This document shows, one piece after another, positions 1-7,857 of a stretch of DNA of 21,173 bases. Within the stretch, counting starts at the first letter, position 1. Each line of letters begins with the position of its first letter. A program made the position numbers and the translations under genes. The notes under the pieces are model-generated. The model saw only the letters and a program-made list of their open reading frames with translations, searched no databases and was not told the origin of the DNA. Source of the stretch: Treponema sp. (GTDB lineage: Bacteria; Spirochaetota; Spirochaetia; Treponematales; Breznakiellaceae); assembly GCA_031277045.1 (NCBI GenBank), contig JAISLX010000133.1, positions 1 to 21,173 of the forward strand. Direction: 5' to 3'.

Positions 1-56
1 TCCTCCAATACTGTGTACTCTGGCGGCCTGAAAAAGCCTTCGTAAAAGGTCGGCAT
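1..56 (-). CDS. possible start of an unidentified gene, cut by the window edge
   Basis: An ATG at 56-54 on the minus strand opens a frame that stays open to the window edge, giving 18 residues beginning MPTFYEGFFRPPEYTVLE. No function can be assigned from so short a piece. Support comes from a good sigma-70-type promoter at 81-108, placed to give a leader of about 18 bases, and from a G-rich stretch (62-66 on the plus strand is CCCCC) five bases before the ATG that could act as a weak ribosome-binding site. It lies downstream of valS on the same strand. An 18-codon open frame is easily a chance event. Confidence 0.35.
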   Translation of the reverse strand, partial: MPTFYEGFFRPPEYTVLE

Positions 57-80
57 GGCTGCCCCCAGCGCCGCGTTCAG

Positions 81-108
81 CCTATACCGCTAATCCCCAG
101 CGTGTCAA
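81..108 (-). promoter_or_regulatory. sigma-70-type promoter, minus strand
   Basis: On the minus strand TTGACA (108-103) is a perfect -35 hexamer. A 16-base spacer follows, then TATAGG (86-81), which matches TATAAT at four of six positions. Transcription would start near base 74 and run into the open frame beginning at 56. This is the best promoter match I found in the window. Confidence 0.5.
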
Positions 109-188
109 GCGAAAGAAAGGGTCCGGGGCACGTTTAGCCCTCAACCCTGCTCTATCTGAACTTACGCCAAACAAGGCCCGTCCGCGCT

Positions 189-2909
189 TTACTCCAGGTC
201 CCGGATATAGGATTCTAGTTTTTCTACGCGCCGCGCCGCCTCTTCCAGTTTAAGCTTCTCCGCGGCTACCAGTTCCGCCGGCGCGTTTCGCAGGAATTGT
301 TCGTTCTTTAGTCTGGCCCCAAGGCCCGCGATAAACTTGCGGTCCTTTTCGGCATCCCGGCTGAATTTTTGTTTGAGGGCGGCCAGGTCCGTCCCGCCGG
401 CGACAAAAACAAACGCTTCGTAATCCGTCCCGCCGGCGGCGTGTCCCCCCGCCAGGGCGATGGAACCGGCGGGTCTGGCGCCCCGCGTCCCGGCCCCCTC
501 CCCGGCAGTTCCGGCCCCGGCGGGCGGCGCTTCGATTGTCAGCTCCCTGATTCCGGCAAGGCTTTTTACAAGTTCCGTCTGGGCTTCCACGATCCTCCGG
601 CACTCCAGGCCGGGGCATACAAGGACATTGAGTTTCCTGTCGGGCGGAATAGTACATTCGCTGCGCAGGGTCCGAACCTTGACTACCAGTTCCTTGAGTA
701 CGTCGAATTCCGCCTCGGTTCGGGGGTCGTTCTTTTCTTCGGTATATTCGGGGTAGGCCGCGGTAATAAGGAGTTCTCCCTCCCCGGTATTGGGGAGCTT
801 GCCGTAGATCTCCTCGGTAACAAAGGGCAGAAGGGGGTGGAGCAGGCGGAGGGATTCGGCAAGGACATCCAGCAAGACGGTGGCGGCCCGGTCCTTCTCC
901 GCGCCGGCGCCGTTTTTGAGGGAAAGCTTGGTGGCCTCAACGTACCAGTCGCAAAAATCGTTCCAGAAATAAGCGTGGGCGATGGCGGCGGCCTCGTTAA
1001 ACCGGTAGCCCAGAAAGGCGCCGGACATGGCCTTTGCCGCGCTGTTAAGCCGGGACCATATCCACCTGTCAACCGGGAGCTGGGCCGGCCGGGGGACTAA
1101 ATTTCTCCCCTCCAGGTTCATCAGGATATAGCGGCTGGCGTTCCAAATCTTGTTGGCGAATTTGGAGCCCAGTTTGAACGATTCCTTATCCATAAGGATG
1201 TCCTGCCCCTGGGCGCATAAAAAAGCCATCGTGAACTTGAGGGCGTCGGCGCCAAACTCGTCTACCACGTCCAGGGGGTCAATGCCGTTGCCCAGGCTCT
1301 TGCTCATCTTGCGGCCCTGTTTGTCCCGGATAAGCTGGTGGATATACACGTCCCGGAACGGAACCTTGCCGGTGAACTCCAGAGACGCCATGATCATCCG
1401 GGCCACCCAAAAGAAGATGATGTCGTAGGCGGTTACCAGGGCGCTTGTGGGGAAAAAAGTCTTAAAATCGCCGGCGCCGCAATTCCCGTTTTCCCAGCCC
1501 AGGGCGCTGAAGGGCCAGAGCCAACTGGAAAACCATGTGTCCAGCACGTCCGGGTCCTGTTCAACCCGCGTGGAATGGCAGTGGGGACATTCGGTTATGC
1601 CGGTCCGGGACACCGTGGTTTTGCCGCAGTCCCCGCAGTACCATGCGGGAATCCGGTGGCCCCACCAGAGCTGGCGGCTGACGCACCAGTCCCGGATATT
1701 TTCGAGCCAGTGTTCGTAAGTGCTTTCCCACTTCGCCGGGTAAAAAACGATCTCCCCCCGCCGCCAGGCGGCCAGGGCCTTTTCCGCCAGGGGTTTCATC
1801 CGGACAAACCACTGTTCCGACAGGAAAGGTTCGATCACCGTATGGCAGCGGTAGCAGTGGCCTACGGCGTGGCTGATGGCTTCCTCCCGGATAAAGAGGC
1901 CTGCGGCCTTCAGGTCTTCGATTACCGCATCCCTGGCGGCCTGAACCGTCATGCCCCGGTATTTTTCCGGAACCTCCGAATTGAGTTTCCCGCCGGGCGT
2001 AAGAATGTTGATTACCGGAAGGCCGTGGCGCTTCGCCACTTCCCAGTCGTTGGGATCATGGGCGGGGGTTATCTTTACCACCCCGGTGCCGAATTCCCGG
2101 TCCACGTAGGTATCGGCCACCACGGGAATGACGCGGCCTGTCAGGGGAAGTTCTACCCGCTTGCCCGCCAGGGCGGTATAACGGGGATCGTCCGGGTGGA
2201 CCGCCACGGCAGTGTCTCCCAGGAGGGTTTCCGGCCGGGTGGTGGCGATCTCGATAAAAACGGGAACGCCGGGCGCGGTCCCCGCCACGGGATACCGGAT
2301 GTGGTACATCTTCCCCGGCGTGTCCTCATGGTCCACCTCGTCATCGGCCAGGGCGGTACCGCAGTTGGGGCACCAGTTCACCAGATAATTACCCTTGTAG
2401 AGGAGATCTCGCTCATACAGACTGACAAAAACCTCCCTGACCGCCCTGGATAGACCCTCGTCCATCGTGAAGCGTTCCCGGTCCCAGTCCACGGAAGCGC
2501 CCATTTTGGCAAGCTGCCGGGAAATGACACGGTGGTGTTCCTCTTTTACTTTCCAGGTCTCCTCAATGAACCGTTCGCGTCCCAGTTCGCGGCGGTCAAT
2601 ACCCCTGTCCCGAAGCTGCTTTTCCACCACATGCTGGGTAGCGATGCCGGCGTGATCGGTACCCGGAATCCAAAGGGCCGGTTCCCCCCGCATCCTGTGG
2701 TAACGAATCACGATATCAATGATGGAAACTACCAGGCCGTGGCCCAGATGGAGAACCCCGGTAACATTGGGGGGCGGAATTGCCACCACGTAGGGAGCGG
2801 CGTCCCGGCCAGAGTCTGGTTTGAAGGCCCCGCTTTCCCGCCAGCGCCTGTAAATAGGCTCCTCAAAAGTCTTGGGATCAAAGGCCTTTGCCAGTTCAAT
2901 CGCTTTCAT
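189..2909 (-). CDS. valS: valine--tRNA ligase (ValRS)
   Basis: Charges tRNA-Val with valine in the cytoplasm and edits mischarged threonine. The 906-residue protein has class I synthetase hallmarks: HLGH at residues 54-57 (HIGH motif) and KMSKS at 534-538. Between them lies a CP1 editing domain with TTRPETLLGDTAVAV, and paired CxxC/CxxH zinc-type motifs (CPNC, CYRC, CGDC, CPHC). The C-terminus is the usual ValRS arm, a charged coiled coil rich in K, E and R from about residue 845. Length is normal. The ATG at 2909 follows an AGGAGG (2914-2919) four bases away, which fixes the start. One oddity is a Gly/Ala/Thr-rich linker at about residues 795-830, just before the coiled coil. The gene stands alone: 596 bp separate it from ispH upstream. 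Identity is certain. Confidence 0.97.
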   Translation of the reverse strand: MKAIELAKAFDPKTFEEPIYRRWRESGAFKPDSGRDAAPYVVAIPPPNVTGVLHLGHGLVVSIIDIVIRYHRMRGEPALWIPGTDHAGIATQHVVEKQLRDRGIDRRELGRERFIEETWKVKEEHHRVISRQLAKMGASVDWDRERFTMDEGLSRAVREVFVSLYERDLLYKGNYLVNWCPNCGTALADDEVDHEDTPGKMYHIRYPVAGTAPGVPVFIEIATTRPETLLGDTAVAVHPDDPRYTALAGKRVELPLTGRVIPVVADTYVDREFGTGVVKITPAHDPNDWEVAKRHGLPVINILTPGGKLNSEVPEKYRGMTVQAARDAVIEDLKAAGLFIREEAISHAVGHCYRCHTVIEPFLSEQWFVRMKPLAEKALAAWRRGEIVFYPAKWESTYEHWLENIRDWCVSRQLWWGHRIPAWYCGDCGKTTVSRTGITECPHCHSTRVEQDPDVLDTWFSSWLWPFSALGWENGNCGAGDFKTFFPTSALVTAYDIIFFWVARMIMASLEFTGKVPFRDVYIHQLIRDKQGRKMSKSLGNGIDPLDVVDEFGADALKFTMAFLCAQGQDILMDKESFKLGSKFANKIWNASRYILMNLEGRNLVPRPAQLPVDRWIWSRLNSAAKAMSGAFLGYRFNEAAAIAHAYFWNDFCDWYVEATKLSLKNGAGAEKDRAATVLLDVLAESLRLLHPLLPFVTEEIYGKLPNTGEGELLITAAYPEYTEEKNDPRTEAEFDVLKELVVKVRTLRSECTIPPDRKLNVLVCPGLECRRIVEAQTELVKSLAGIRELTIEAPPAGAGTAGEGAGTRGARPAGSIALAGGHAAGGTDYEAFVFVAGGTDLAALKQKFSRDAEKDRKFIAGLGARLKNEQFLRNAPAELVAAEKLKLEEAARRVEKLESYIRDLE

Positions 2910-3025
2910 TGCCCCTCCTGGGAACTATAAGACCGGGATATCCCGCGCCAAAACGCCGGTAGTGCGCCGTGTTTCGCGCATAAAATCACCCACAAGCGGT
3001 TTTCAGCCGGTTTTTATTCGCAAAG

Positions 3026-3098
3026 TCTGGTTTAATACCCCGCGGCTTGCCGCGGCTCAAGTAAAGCAAAGCCTGCAAAGATTTGGTATTAAACCAGA
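3026..3098. repeat. nested inverted repeat, unit A
   Basis: A perfect 14-bp inverted repeat, TCTGGTTTAATACC (3026-3039) and GGTATTAAACCAGA (3085-3098), encloses 45 bases. Directly inside the left arm is a second perfect hairpin, CCGCGGC-TT-GCCGCGG (3040-3055). The remaining 29 bases are A-rich. The form is that of a dispersed palindromic repeat or MITE-like insertion rather than a simple terminator, because no T-run follows on either strand. Unit B at 3121-3189 has the mirror-image arrangement. Confidence 0.65.
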
Positions 3099-3120
3099 TG
3101 ATATTATAAACTTCCTTGCA

Positions 3121-3189
3121 GAACGAGCCTCCGCCCTAACCAACACAACGCTTAAGATACCGCACGGCTTGCCGTGCGGAGGCTCATTC
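3121..3189. repeat. nested inverted repeat, unit B (mirror of unit A)
   Basis: Outer arms GAACGAGCCTCCGC (3121-3134) and GCGGAGGCTCATTC (3176-3189) pair at 13 of 14 positions. Overlapping the right arm is a perfect 9-bp hairpin with a TT loop, CCGCACGGC-TT-GCCGTGCGG (3160-3179). Unit A has its TT-loop hairpin beside the left arm and unit B beside the right arm. The two hairpins share the core GGCTTGCC. Function unknown. Confidence 0.6.
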
Positions 3190-3192
3190 GCA

Positions 3193-3220
3193 GCGGGTCT
3201 ACTACCCGCCCTTCAGGGCG
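3193..3220. repeat. two overlapping GC-rich hairpins, reminiscent of IS200/IS605 ends
   Basis: GCGGGT-CTACT-ACCCGC (3193-3209) and CGCCCT-TC-AGGGCG (3207-3220) share three bases, so only one can form at a time. Small hairpins of the CCGCCCT..AGGGCGG type are common at IS200/IS605-family transposon ends. No TnpA or TnpB frame lies beside this one, so at most it is a solitary end or a domesticated repeat. Confidence 0.35.
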
Positions 3221-3420
3221 AGGGGTTTCATTCCGCGAACCGCTAAAAACACCGCGGGCGGCCTGGAAACGTCTTGAAAACAGCGGTTTCCATGAATTTT
3301 TCCAACAAAAACCTGTAAAATCCCGCAAAGCGCGACAGGCTGCTAGGGACTATAGCTTTTTTTATGCCGCCGTTCAAGAAAGTGACGGCGCGGGGGAGCG
3401 TTCAGGGAGCCTGAAACATA

Positions 3421-3456
3421 CGAAGCGCCGCCGGATACCCCCTTGTCCGGGCTTCG
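3421..3456. repeat. bulged 11-bp hairpin downstream of ispH
   Basis: CGAAGC (3421-3426) pairs with GCTTCG (3451-3456), and CCGGA (3431-3435) pairs with TCCGG (3446-3450). Four bases bulge on the left side. It lies 50 bases after the ispH stop on the minus strand and could stabilise or help end the yajC-secDF-ispH transcript. No T-run follows, so it is not a classical intrinsic terminator. Confidence 0.45.
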
Positions 3457-3505
3457 GCGCCCTTCCTGCCGGTTCCCTGCCGTTACGCGATCCGTCTTCC
3501 AGCGG

Positions 3506-4366
3506 TTAAAGGACGGCCAGGGCGGCCTCAATCCCGGCGATATCCGACTCCGGGGTGGATGCTCCGGCGCTGAGGCCGACGGTCCGGTATCCGCCAATCC
3601 CGGACAGTTCAGCTATTCCGGCGGCGGACTCCACAAGCCAAGCCGGTTTCCTCAGGGATAGGGCGATATCCAGAAGACGGCGGGTGTTGGAAGAAGAACG
3701 GCCCCCGGCAATAACCAGCGCGTCCACCTGGAAACAGAGTTCCCGCAGGGCGTCCTGCCGTTCCCTGACGGCGGGGCAAATGGAATCCACCACGATAAGA
3801 CCGGGAAAATGGCGGCGGATAGCGTCCCCGATGGAGCCGTATTCGGCAGCGCCGATGGTAGTTTGTCCGATAAGGGCGGCCCGCGCGCCGGGATTTTCCC
3901 GCGCCAGATTGGAGGCGGACAGAGCCGCCTCTTCCGGGGTAGAGACCGCGGCAGCCAGCGGGGCGTAACCCCTAAGACCGGCCACTTCCCCGTGCCGCTT
4001 TTCCCCGGCAATAAAAAGAGAAAAACCCGCCTCCGCAAGGGAGCGGGCCTCCAACTGGTTTTTCTTTACACGGGGACACGTAGCGTCAACCAGGACCGCG
4101 TGACGGCGGCGTAGTTCCTTTTCCAGGGAAGGATTTACGCCGTGGGCCCGGATAATGACCGTAGAGGCTCTTAAATCAGGGGGAAGGGCCTCCTCGTCCA
4201 GTATCTCAAGCCCCTCACGCCGCAGGGCCGCGAGGACTCTGGGATTGTGGATCAGGGGCCCCATCGTGCGGACCCTCTCCGTCCGGCCCAGCTCCGCCTC
4301 CGCCATTTCCACGGCCCGGCGCACCCCCATACAAAAGCCCAGAACACGGGCCCGGATCACATTCAC
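3506..4366 (-). CDS. ispH: 4-hydroxy-3-methylbut-2-enyl diphosphate reductase (LytB)
   Basis: Last enzyme of the MEP pathway: reduces HMBPP to IPP and DMAPP using a 4Fe-4S cluster, in the cytoplasm. The 286-residue protein carries the three cluster cysteines C12 (GFCMGV), C97 (DATCPRVKK) and C197 (SICPAVRERQ). The substrate-binding histidines are H40 (GPLIHNP), H75 (RAHG) and H125 (HGEVAG). QTT, GGRSSSNT and GASTPE are also present, so the enzyme looks intact and of normal length. The start is GTG at 4366, because C12 must be included and no ATG precedes it. An AAGG overlapping the secF stop (TAAGG) may serve as its ribosome-binding site. It follows secF by 13 bp and is probably translated from the yajC-secD-secF message. 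Confidence 0.96.
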   Translation of the reverse strand: MNVIRARVLGFCMGVRRAVEMAEAELGRTERVRTMGPLIHNPRVLAALRREGLEILDEEALPPDLRASTVIIRAHGVNPSLEKELRRRHAVLVDATCPRVKKNQLEARSLAEAGFSLFIAGEKRHGEVAGLRGYAPLAAAVSTPEEAALSASNLARENPGARAALIGQTTIGAAEYGSIGDAIRRHFPGLIVVDSICPAVRERQDALRELCFQVDALVIAGGRSSSNTRRLLDIALSLRKPAWLVESAAGIAELSGIGGYRTVGLSAGASTPESDIAGIEAALAVL

Positions 4367-4379
4367 ACCGGTTTAGACC

Positions 4380-5624
4380 TTAACGGGAATTTTTCTCAAG
4401 TCTGGCGGCGGAATTCGCGGCCGCTTTCTTTTGGTCCCGTTTTTTTATCCGTATGTCCCACAGGTAGACAAAACCCGACGCGATAAAGATTGTGGAGTAC
4501 ACGCCGCTGAGCATGCCTATCAACAGCGCCAGGGCAAAGTCTTTCATGGAACCGGTAGTGAAGATAAAGAGGAAGATCACCGCCAGCATGGTGGTAGCCG
4601 TGGTTATGATGGTCCTCCCCAGAGTCTCCGAAAGGGAACGGTTCAATACCGTTACAAAGGGGTCATCGGGGTAGATCCGCCGGGTTTCCCGAATCCGGTC
4701 AAAGATAACGATGGTGTCGTTGATGGAATACCCCAGGATCGTCAGGATTGCCGCGATAGTGGTGGTATTAAACTCCATGCGGCTCCACACCACAACGGCC
4801 ACCATGATAAGGCCGTCATGGATAATGGCCAGTACCGCGCCGATGGCGAACTGGGGCCTAAAACGGACGGATGAATAAACAAGGATAAGCAACAACGTAA
4901 GCCCCAGGAGCATCCCCGCCTGGTCGGTGAGGTCCTTGGAAAACCGGGAACCCACATAATCGGAACGGATTACCGCTACTCCCCCCTGGCCAAAGTAGGT
5001 CTCCAGCGTATCAATGATCTTTTCGGTGGGGATACCGCCGGTTTCATCCTCGTCCAGCCGGATCATGAAGTGCCGATCCGCGTCCTGTCCAAGCTGCTGA
5101 ACCGAAACAACCTTGCCCAAACCGGCAAGGGATTCCCGAACCTCCTGGATGGAAATAGGGGCGGATTCCGGAACCAGATAATGAACTACAAAAGGGTCCT
5201 CCCCCAGGAGGGGATTTGCCTGAGCGCTGAAGATAAGGTACTGGGACTGGGTATCGGCGGGGGCGTTTAGCGTAACGGCAATCCCCTGCAACTGATCGGA
5301 TGAACGAATGGCCTGCGTAAGTGCCCCCAATGTGTCGTATTGGGCAAAAAGAAACGACACGGTCCGGGATTCCACCCCCACGCCGGAAACAACGATGTCC
5401 AGTTTGTTTCTGTCAAAGGATACGGCGGCCGCGCCCTGTCCGGCCCAGCCAAGACTAAACGCTGTGGGGGCAAAACGGACTTCCTGGATCAGGCCGGCCT
5501 GGAAATCCACCCCCATGTTAAACCCGCCTTTAACGATGTAGCCCACGATACCGCCAAGGGCCAGAATACCGGATATGACGGCGGCGGGCAGGAAAAACCG
5601 GGAAAAGGTAATGATACGCTTCAT
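4380..5624 (-). CDS. secF: protein translocase subunit SecF, with a long periplasmic domain
   Basis: Partner of SecD. The SecDF complex uses the proton gradient to pull exported proteins out of the SecYEG channel on the periplasmic side. Six membrane segments are visible: about residues 12-31, then 236-253, 257-280, 286-306, 338-356 and 362-388. The SecF signature VDFQAG is at 39-44, and GYSINDTIVIFDRIRE in TM4 is at 298-313. At 414 residues it is about 90 longer than Escherichia coli SecF. The extra length lies in the first periplasmic domain (about 32-235). The ATG at 5624 overlaps the secD stop by one base (TAATG), so the pair is translationally coupled. Confidence 0.95.
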   Translation of the reverse strand: MKRIITFSRFFLPAAVISGILALGGIVGYIVKGGFNMGVDFQAGLIQEVRFAPTAFSLGWAGQGAAAVSFDRNKLDIVVSGVGVESRTVSFLFAQYDTLGALTQAIRSSDQLQGIAVTLNAPADTQSQYLIFSAQANPLLGEDPFVVHYLVPESAPISIQEVRESLAGLGKVVSVQQLGQDADRHFMIRLDEDETGGIPTEKIIDTLETYFGQGGVAVIRSDYVGSRFSKDLTDQAGMLLGLTLLLILVYSSVRFRPQFAIGAVLAIIHDGLIMVAVVVWSRMEFNTTTIAAILTILGYSINDTIVIFDRIRETRRIYPDDPFVTVLNRSLSETLGRTIITTATTMLAVIFLFIFTTGSMKDFALALLIGMLSGVYSTIFIASGFVYLWDIRIKKRDQKKAAANSAARLEKNSR

Positions 5625-7360
5625 TATTTCGTCTCCCCGGCGGCCAGAACAGGCTCCCGGATTTTACGCCCGGCGGTCCAGCTGACCGATACGTTTTTAC
5701 TTCCCAGCACATCGGTACCAAAATCAAAAATCAAGCGGGAAACAAAGAGGCTGGTAAATACCGAGGAGAATACCCCGATAGCCAGTGTTACCGCGAAACC
5801 CTGTATGGGACCGGAACCCAACTGGGAAAGGAACAGGGCGGCAATAAACGTCGTGATATTTGAATCCATGATCGCCCAAAAAGCCTTGTCAAAGCCCCCC
5901 TCTACCACGGCTTTTCTGCCCTTTCCCAGCCGCATCTCTTCTTTCATCCGCTCAAAGATGATCACGTTGGCGTCCACCGCCATACCGATGGTAAGGATAA
6001 AACCCGCGATACTGGGCAGGGTAAGGGTAAAATTAAAGGCGGAAAGCACTGAAAGCATGAGGTAGATATTGAGGAACTGGGCCACGATGGCGTTGATTCC
6101 GGAAATCTTGTAAAAGATCAGCATGAAGAACATGACCGCCACGAAACCTGTTACCAGGGCAAAAAGGCCCTGCCTTATAGTATCCTTTCCCAGGGAAGCG
6201 CCAATACTCTGCTGGTTCGCCACGCTAAGCTCCACCGGCAGGGCGGCGGTCCTGAGGGTCAGTGCGATGTTGTTCGCTTCGTCAATGCCGAATCCCGTAA
6301 GCCGCACCGCGTCCCTGATGGGGGTCTTGATGGTGGCCATAGACTTGACGCGGCCGTCCAGCACAATAGCCAGCGGTTTTTCCACGTTGGCGGAGGTAAG
6401 CTTGTAGAAGATGTCCCCCCCCTCGGCATCCAGCAGGAAGGTAACTTCCGGCTTCCCGTCCAGGGTGCTCCGTTCCACCACAGCGTTCGTGATGTGGTTT
6501 CCGTCAAGGCCCACTTCCTTTTTCACCGCCGTATAGCCCCGAAATTCATCAAGACCGTAACGGTCCTTGGAATACTCCCCCAGGATCATCACGTCCGCGG
6601 GGACTATCGAGGAGTCCAAAAGATTACCGTCCCTGTCGAAAGTAGACGCGGGATGGGCGTCGTAGTAGCGGTTAAAAGTTTCCGCGGCTTCCTGGTCCAC
6701 AATGTGAAAGGCAAGACTGCCCTTTCCCATAATAATGTCGTTGATCCGTTCCGGGTCCGCGCTGCCGGGAATTTCCACATAAATTTGATCGGAACCCTGG
6801 CGGCGGATTACAGGTTCGGTAAGGCCAAACCGGTCGATACGGCTGTTCAAAACCTCCAGGGCCCGGTTTACCGCGTCATCGGCATCGTCGCTGTCCAGGG
6901 TACGCCCCACCTGCAGAACGATTGAAAGTCCCCCCGAAAGGTCAAGCCCCAGTTGAATGGCGCTTTTCTGCAGTTCTTTAAGTTTGAGAATAGAATCCGC
7001 GTAGTGGGATTCGATGGCGTTTATGGCTTCCGCCCTGGTGGAAAAGGCGGAAAGTACGGTCCGGGCGTTCCACTTTTCCGGAAGCTTGCGCTTGGTCTCC
7101 TTGTACAGCTTCCGGGCCTGGGGAATGAGAAAACCCAGCTTTCCGGGCACCTCGCCTTCCGTCCGGGCCAATTCGATAAGCTCCTGAAAATCCCCCCGGG
7201 CCATTCCGGAGGAATAATTCTTGATCTGTTCCCGGGATTCAAGCGCCAGGGTCTGTTGTTCCTTGGGAATAAGAAAATGCCAGCGGATACTGGGCAGGAG
7301 GAACAAAAAACACACCGCCAGCGTTACCAAAATAATAAGGAAGCGGTACCGTTTACTCAT
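5624..7360 (-). CDS. secD: protein translocase subunit SecD
   Basis: Inner-membrane RND-type protein that works with SecF and YajC on SecYEG to complete protein export. The 578 residues show TM1 at about 8-24 and a long periplasmic region containing the SecD motif LGLDLSGG (137-144) and RIDRFGLTEPVIRRQG. TM2-TM6 follow between about 396 and 560, with GMAVDANVIIFERMKEE in TM4. The ATG at 7360 follows AGGA about eight bases away. It is second in the operon, 51 bp after yajC and overlapping secF by one base. A G8 tract codes for two adjacent glycines near 6415-6422. Confidence 0.96.
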   Translation of the reverse strand: MSKRYRFLIILVTLAVCFLFLLPSIRWHFLIPKEQQTLALESREQIKNYSSGMARGDFQELIELARTEGEVPGKLGFLIPQARKLYKETKRKLPEKWNARTVLSAFSTRAEAINAIESHYADSILKLKELQKSAIQLGLDLSGGLSIVLQVGRTLDSDDADDAVNRALEVLNSRIDRFGLTEPVIRRQGSDQIYVEIPGSADPERINDIIMGKGSLAFHIVDQEAAETFNRYYDAHPASTFDRDGNLLDSSIVPADVMILGEYSKDRYGLDEFRGYTAVKKEVGLDGNHITNAVVERSTLDGKPEVTFLLDAEGGDIFYKLTSANVEKPLAIVLDGRVKSMATIKTPIRDAVRLTGFGIDEANNIALTLRTAALPVELSVANQQSIGASLGKDTIRQGLFALVTGFVAVMFFMLIFYKISGINAIVAQFLNIYLMLSVLSAFNFTLTLPSIAGFILTIGMAVDANVIIFERMKEEMRLGKGRKAVVEGGFDKAFWAIMDSNITTFIAALFLSQLGSGPIQGFAVTLAIGVFSSVFTSLFVSRLIFDFGTDVLGSKNVSVSWTAGRKIREPVLAAGETK

Positions 7361-7411
7361 AAATGATTCCTAGCCGGTTTCGATTGTCCGGAAGCCATAC
7401 GGCCGCCCCTG

Positions 7412-7828
7412 TTACTTGTCATCGACCCCGCCGGCCTCTCCGGAATCTTCGGGTTTCTCATCCCGTTTGTCCTCAATCTTCCCGCCCTTTTCTTCTTTGG
7501 CGTCTTTGGCCGCATCTACACTGGAAATAGCGCTGCGGTTGAACTCCAGCTTTACATTGTCGTCCACTTTAAGGATCACCGAATGATCCCTGACAGTTTG
7601 AATGACCCCGTGGATACCGCCAATCGTAACTACCCTGTCGCCCTTTTTCAGGCTGTCGAGCATACGCTGGGTTTCCTTCTGTTTTTTATTCTGGGGACGG
7701 ATGATGAGGAAATAGAAAATGGCAATAATGGCAATAAAGGGGACGAATTGCAGAAACGCAGCGCCGCCTGAGGGATTACTCCCATTCGGGGGGGTGCCCG
7801 CGAGAAGGGAAAAAACAAATGACTTCAT
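7412..7828 (-). CDS. yajC: Sec translocon accessory protein YajC
   Basis: Small inner-membrane protein that associates with SecDF. The 138-residue product has a short N-terminal region and one membrane helix at about residues 26-44 (FLQFVPFIAIIAIFYFLIIR). The YajC signature RPQNKKQKE follows, then a small beta domain (KKGDRVVTIGGIHGVI) that binds in the cytoplasm. The tail from about residue 105 is unusually acidic and lysine-rich and looks disordered. The start ATG at 7828 follows AAGGA by nine bases. It is the first gene of the yajC-secD-secF-ispH operon, so promoter control should come from the 7829-8286 gap. Confidence 0.95.
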   Translation of the reverse strand: MKSFVFSLLAGTPPNGSNPSGGAAFLQFVPFIAIIAIFYFLIIRPQNKKQKETQRMLDSLKKGDRVVTIGGIHGVIQTVRDHSVILKVDDNVKLEFNRSAISSVDAAKDAKEEKGGKIEDKRDEKPEDSGEAGGVDDK

Positions 7829-7857
7829 ACATCGACATCCTTATAAGTGAAAAATAA

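Larger units (their letters stand above)
2910..3505. other. 596-bp intergenic region between ispH and valS, rich in inverted repeats
   Basis: No reading frame here has a family resemblance or a convincing ribosome-binding site. The region is dominated by secondary-structure signals: two nested inverted repeats (3026-3098 and 3121-3189), two overlapping GC-rich hairpins (3193-3220), arms GGAAAC 3265-3270 and GTTTCC 3286-3291, a TTCAGG/CCTGAA hairpin at 3401-3415, and a bulged 11-bp stem at 3421-3456. The valS promoter should be near the left end, but I could not place it convincingly. Confidence 0.7.

Noticed and set aside
1338..2453. 371-codon plus-strand ORF opposite valS
   Set aside because: It is antisense to an unmistakable valS and has no family motif. 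Long antisense frames are common in GC-rich coding DNA.
2924..2951. TTGGCG-16-TATAGT as the valS promoter (minus strand)
   Set aside because: The hexamers are fair, but transcription would start near 2917, inside the AGGAGG ribosome-binding site (2914-2919), leaving a truncated Shine-Dalgarno.
3026..3220. CRISPR array
   Set aside because: The repeats are inverted and nested, not direct and regularly spaced, and no cas gene is near.
3174..3509. 111-codon plus-strand ORF in the ispH-valS gap
   Set aside because: It runs through several hairpins, shows no domain, and lacks a ribosome-binding site.
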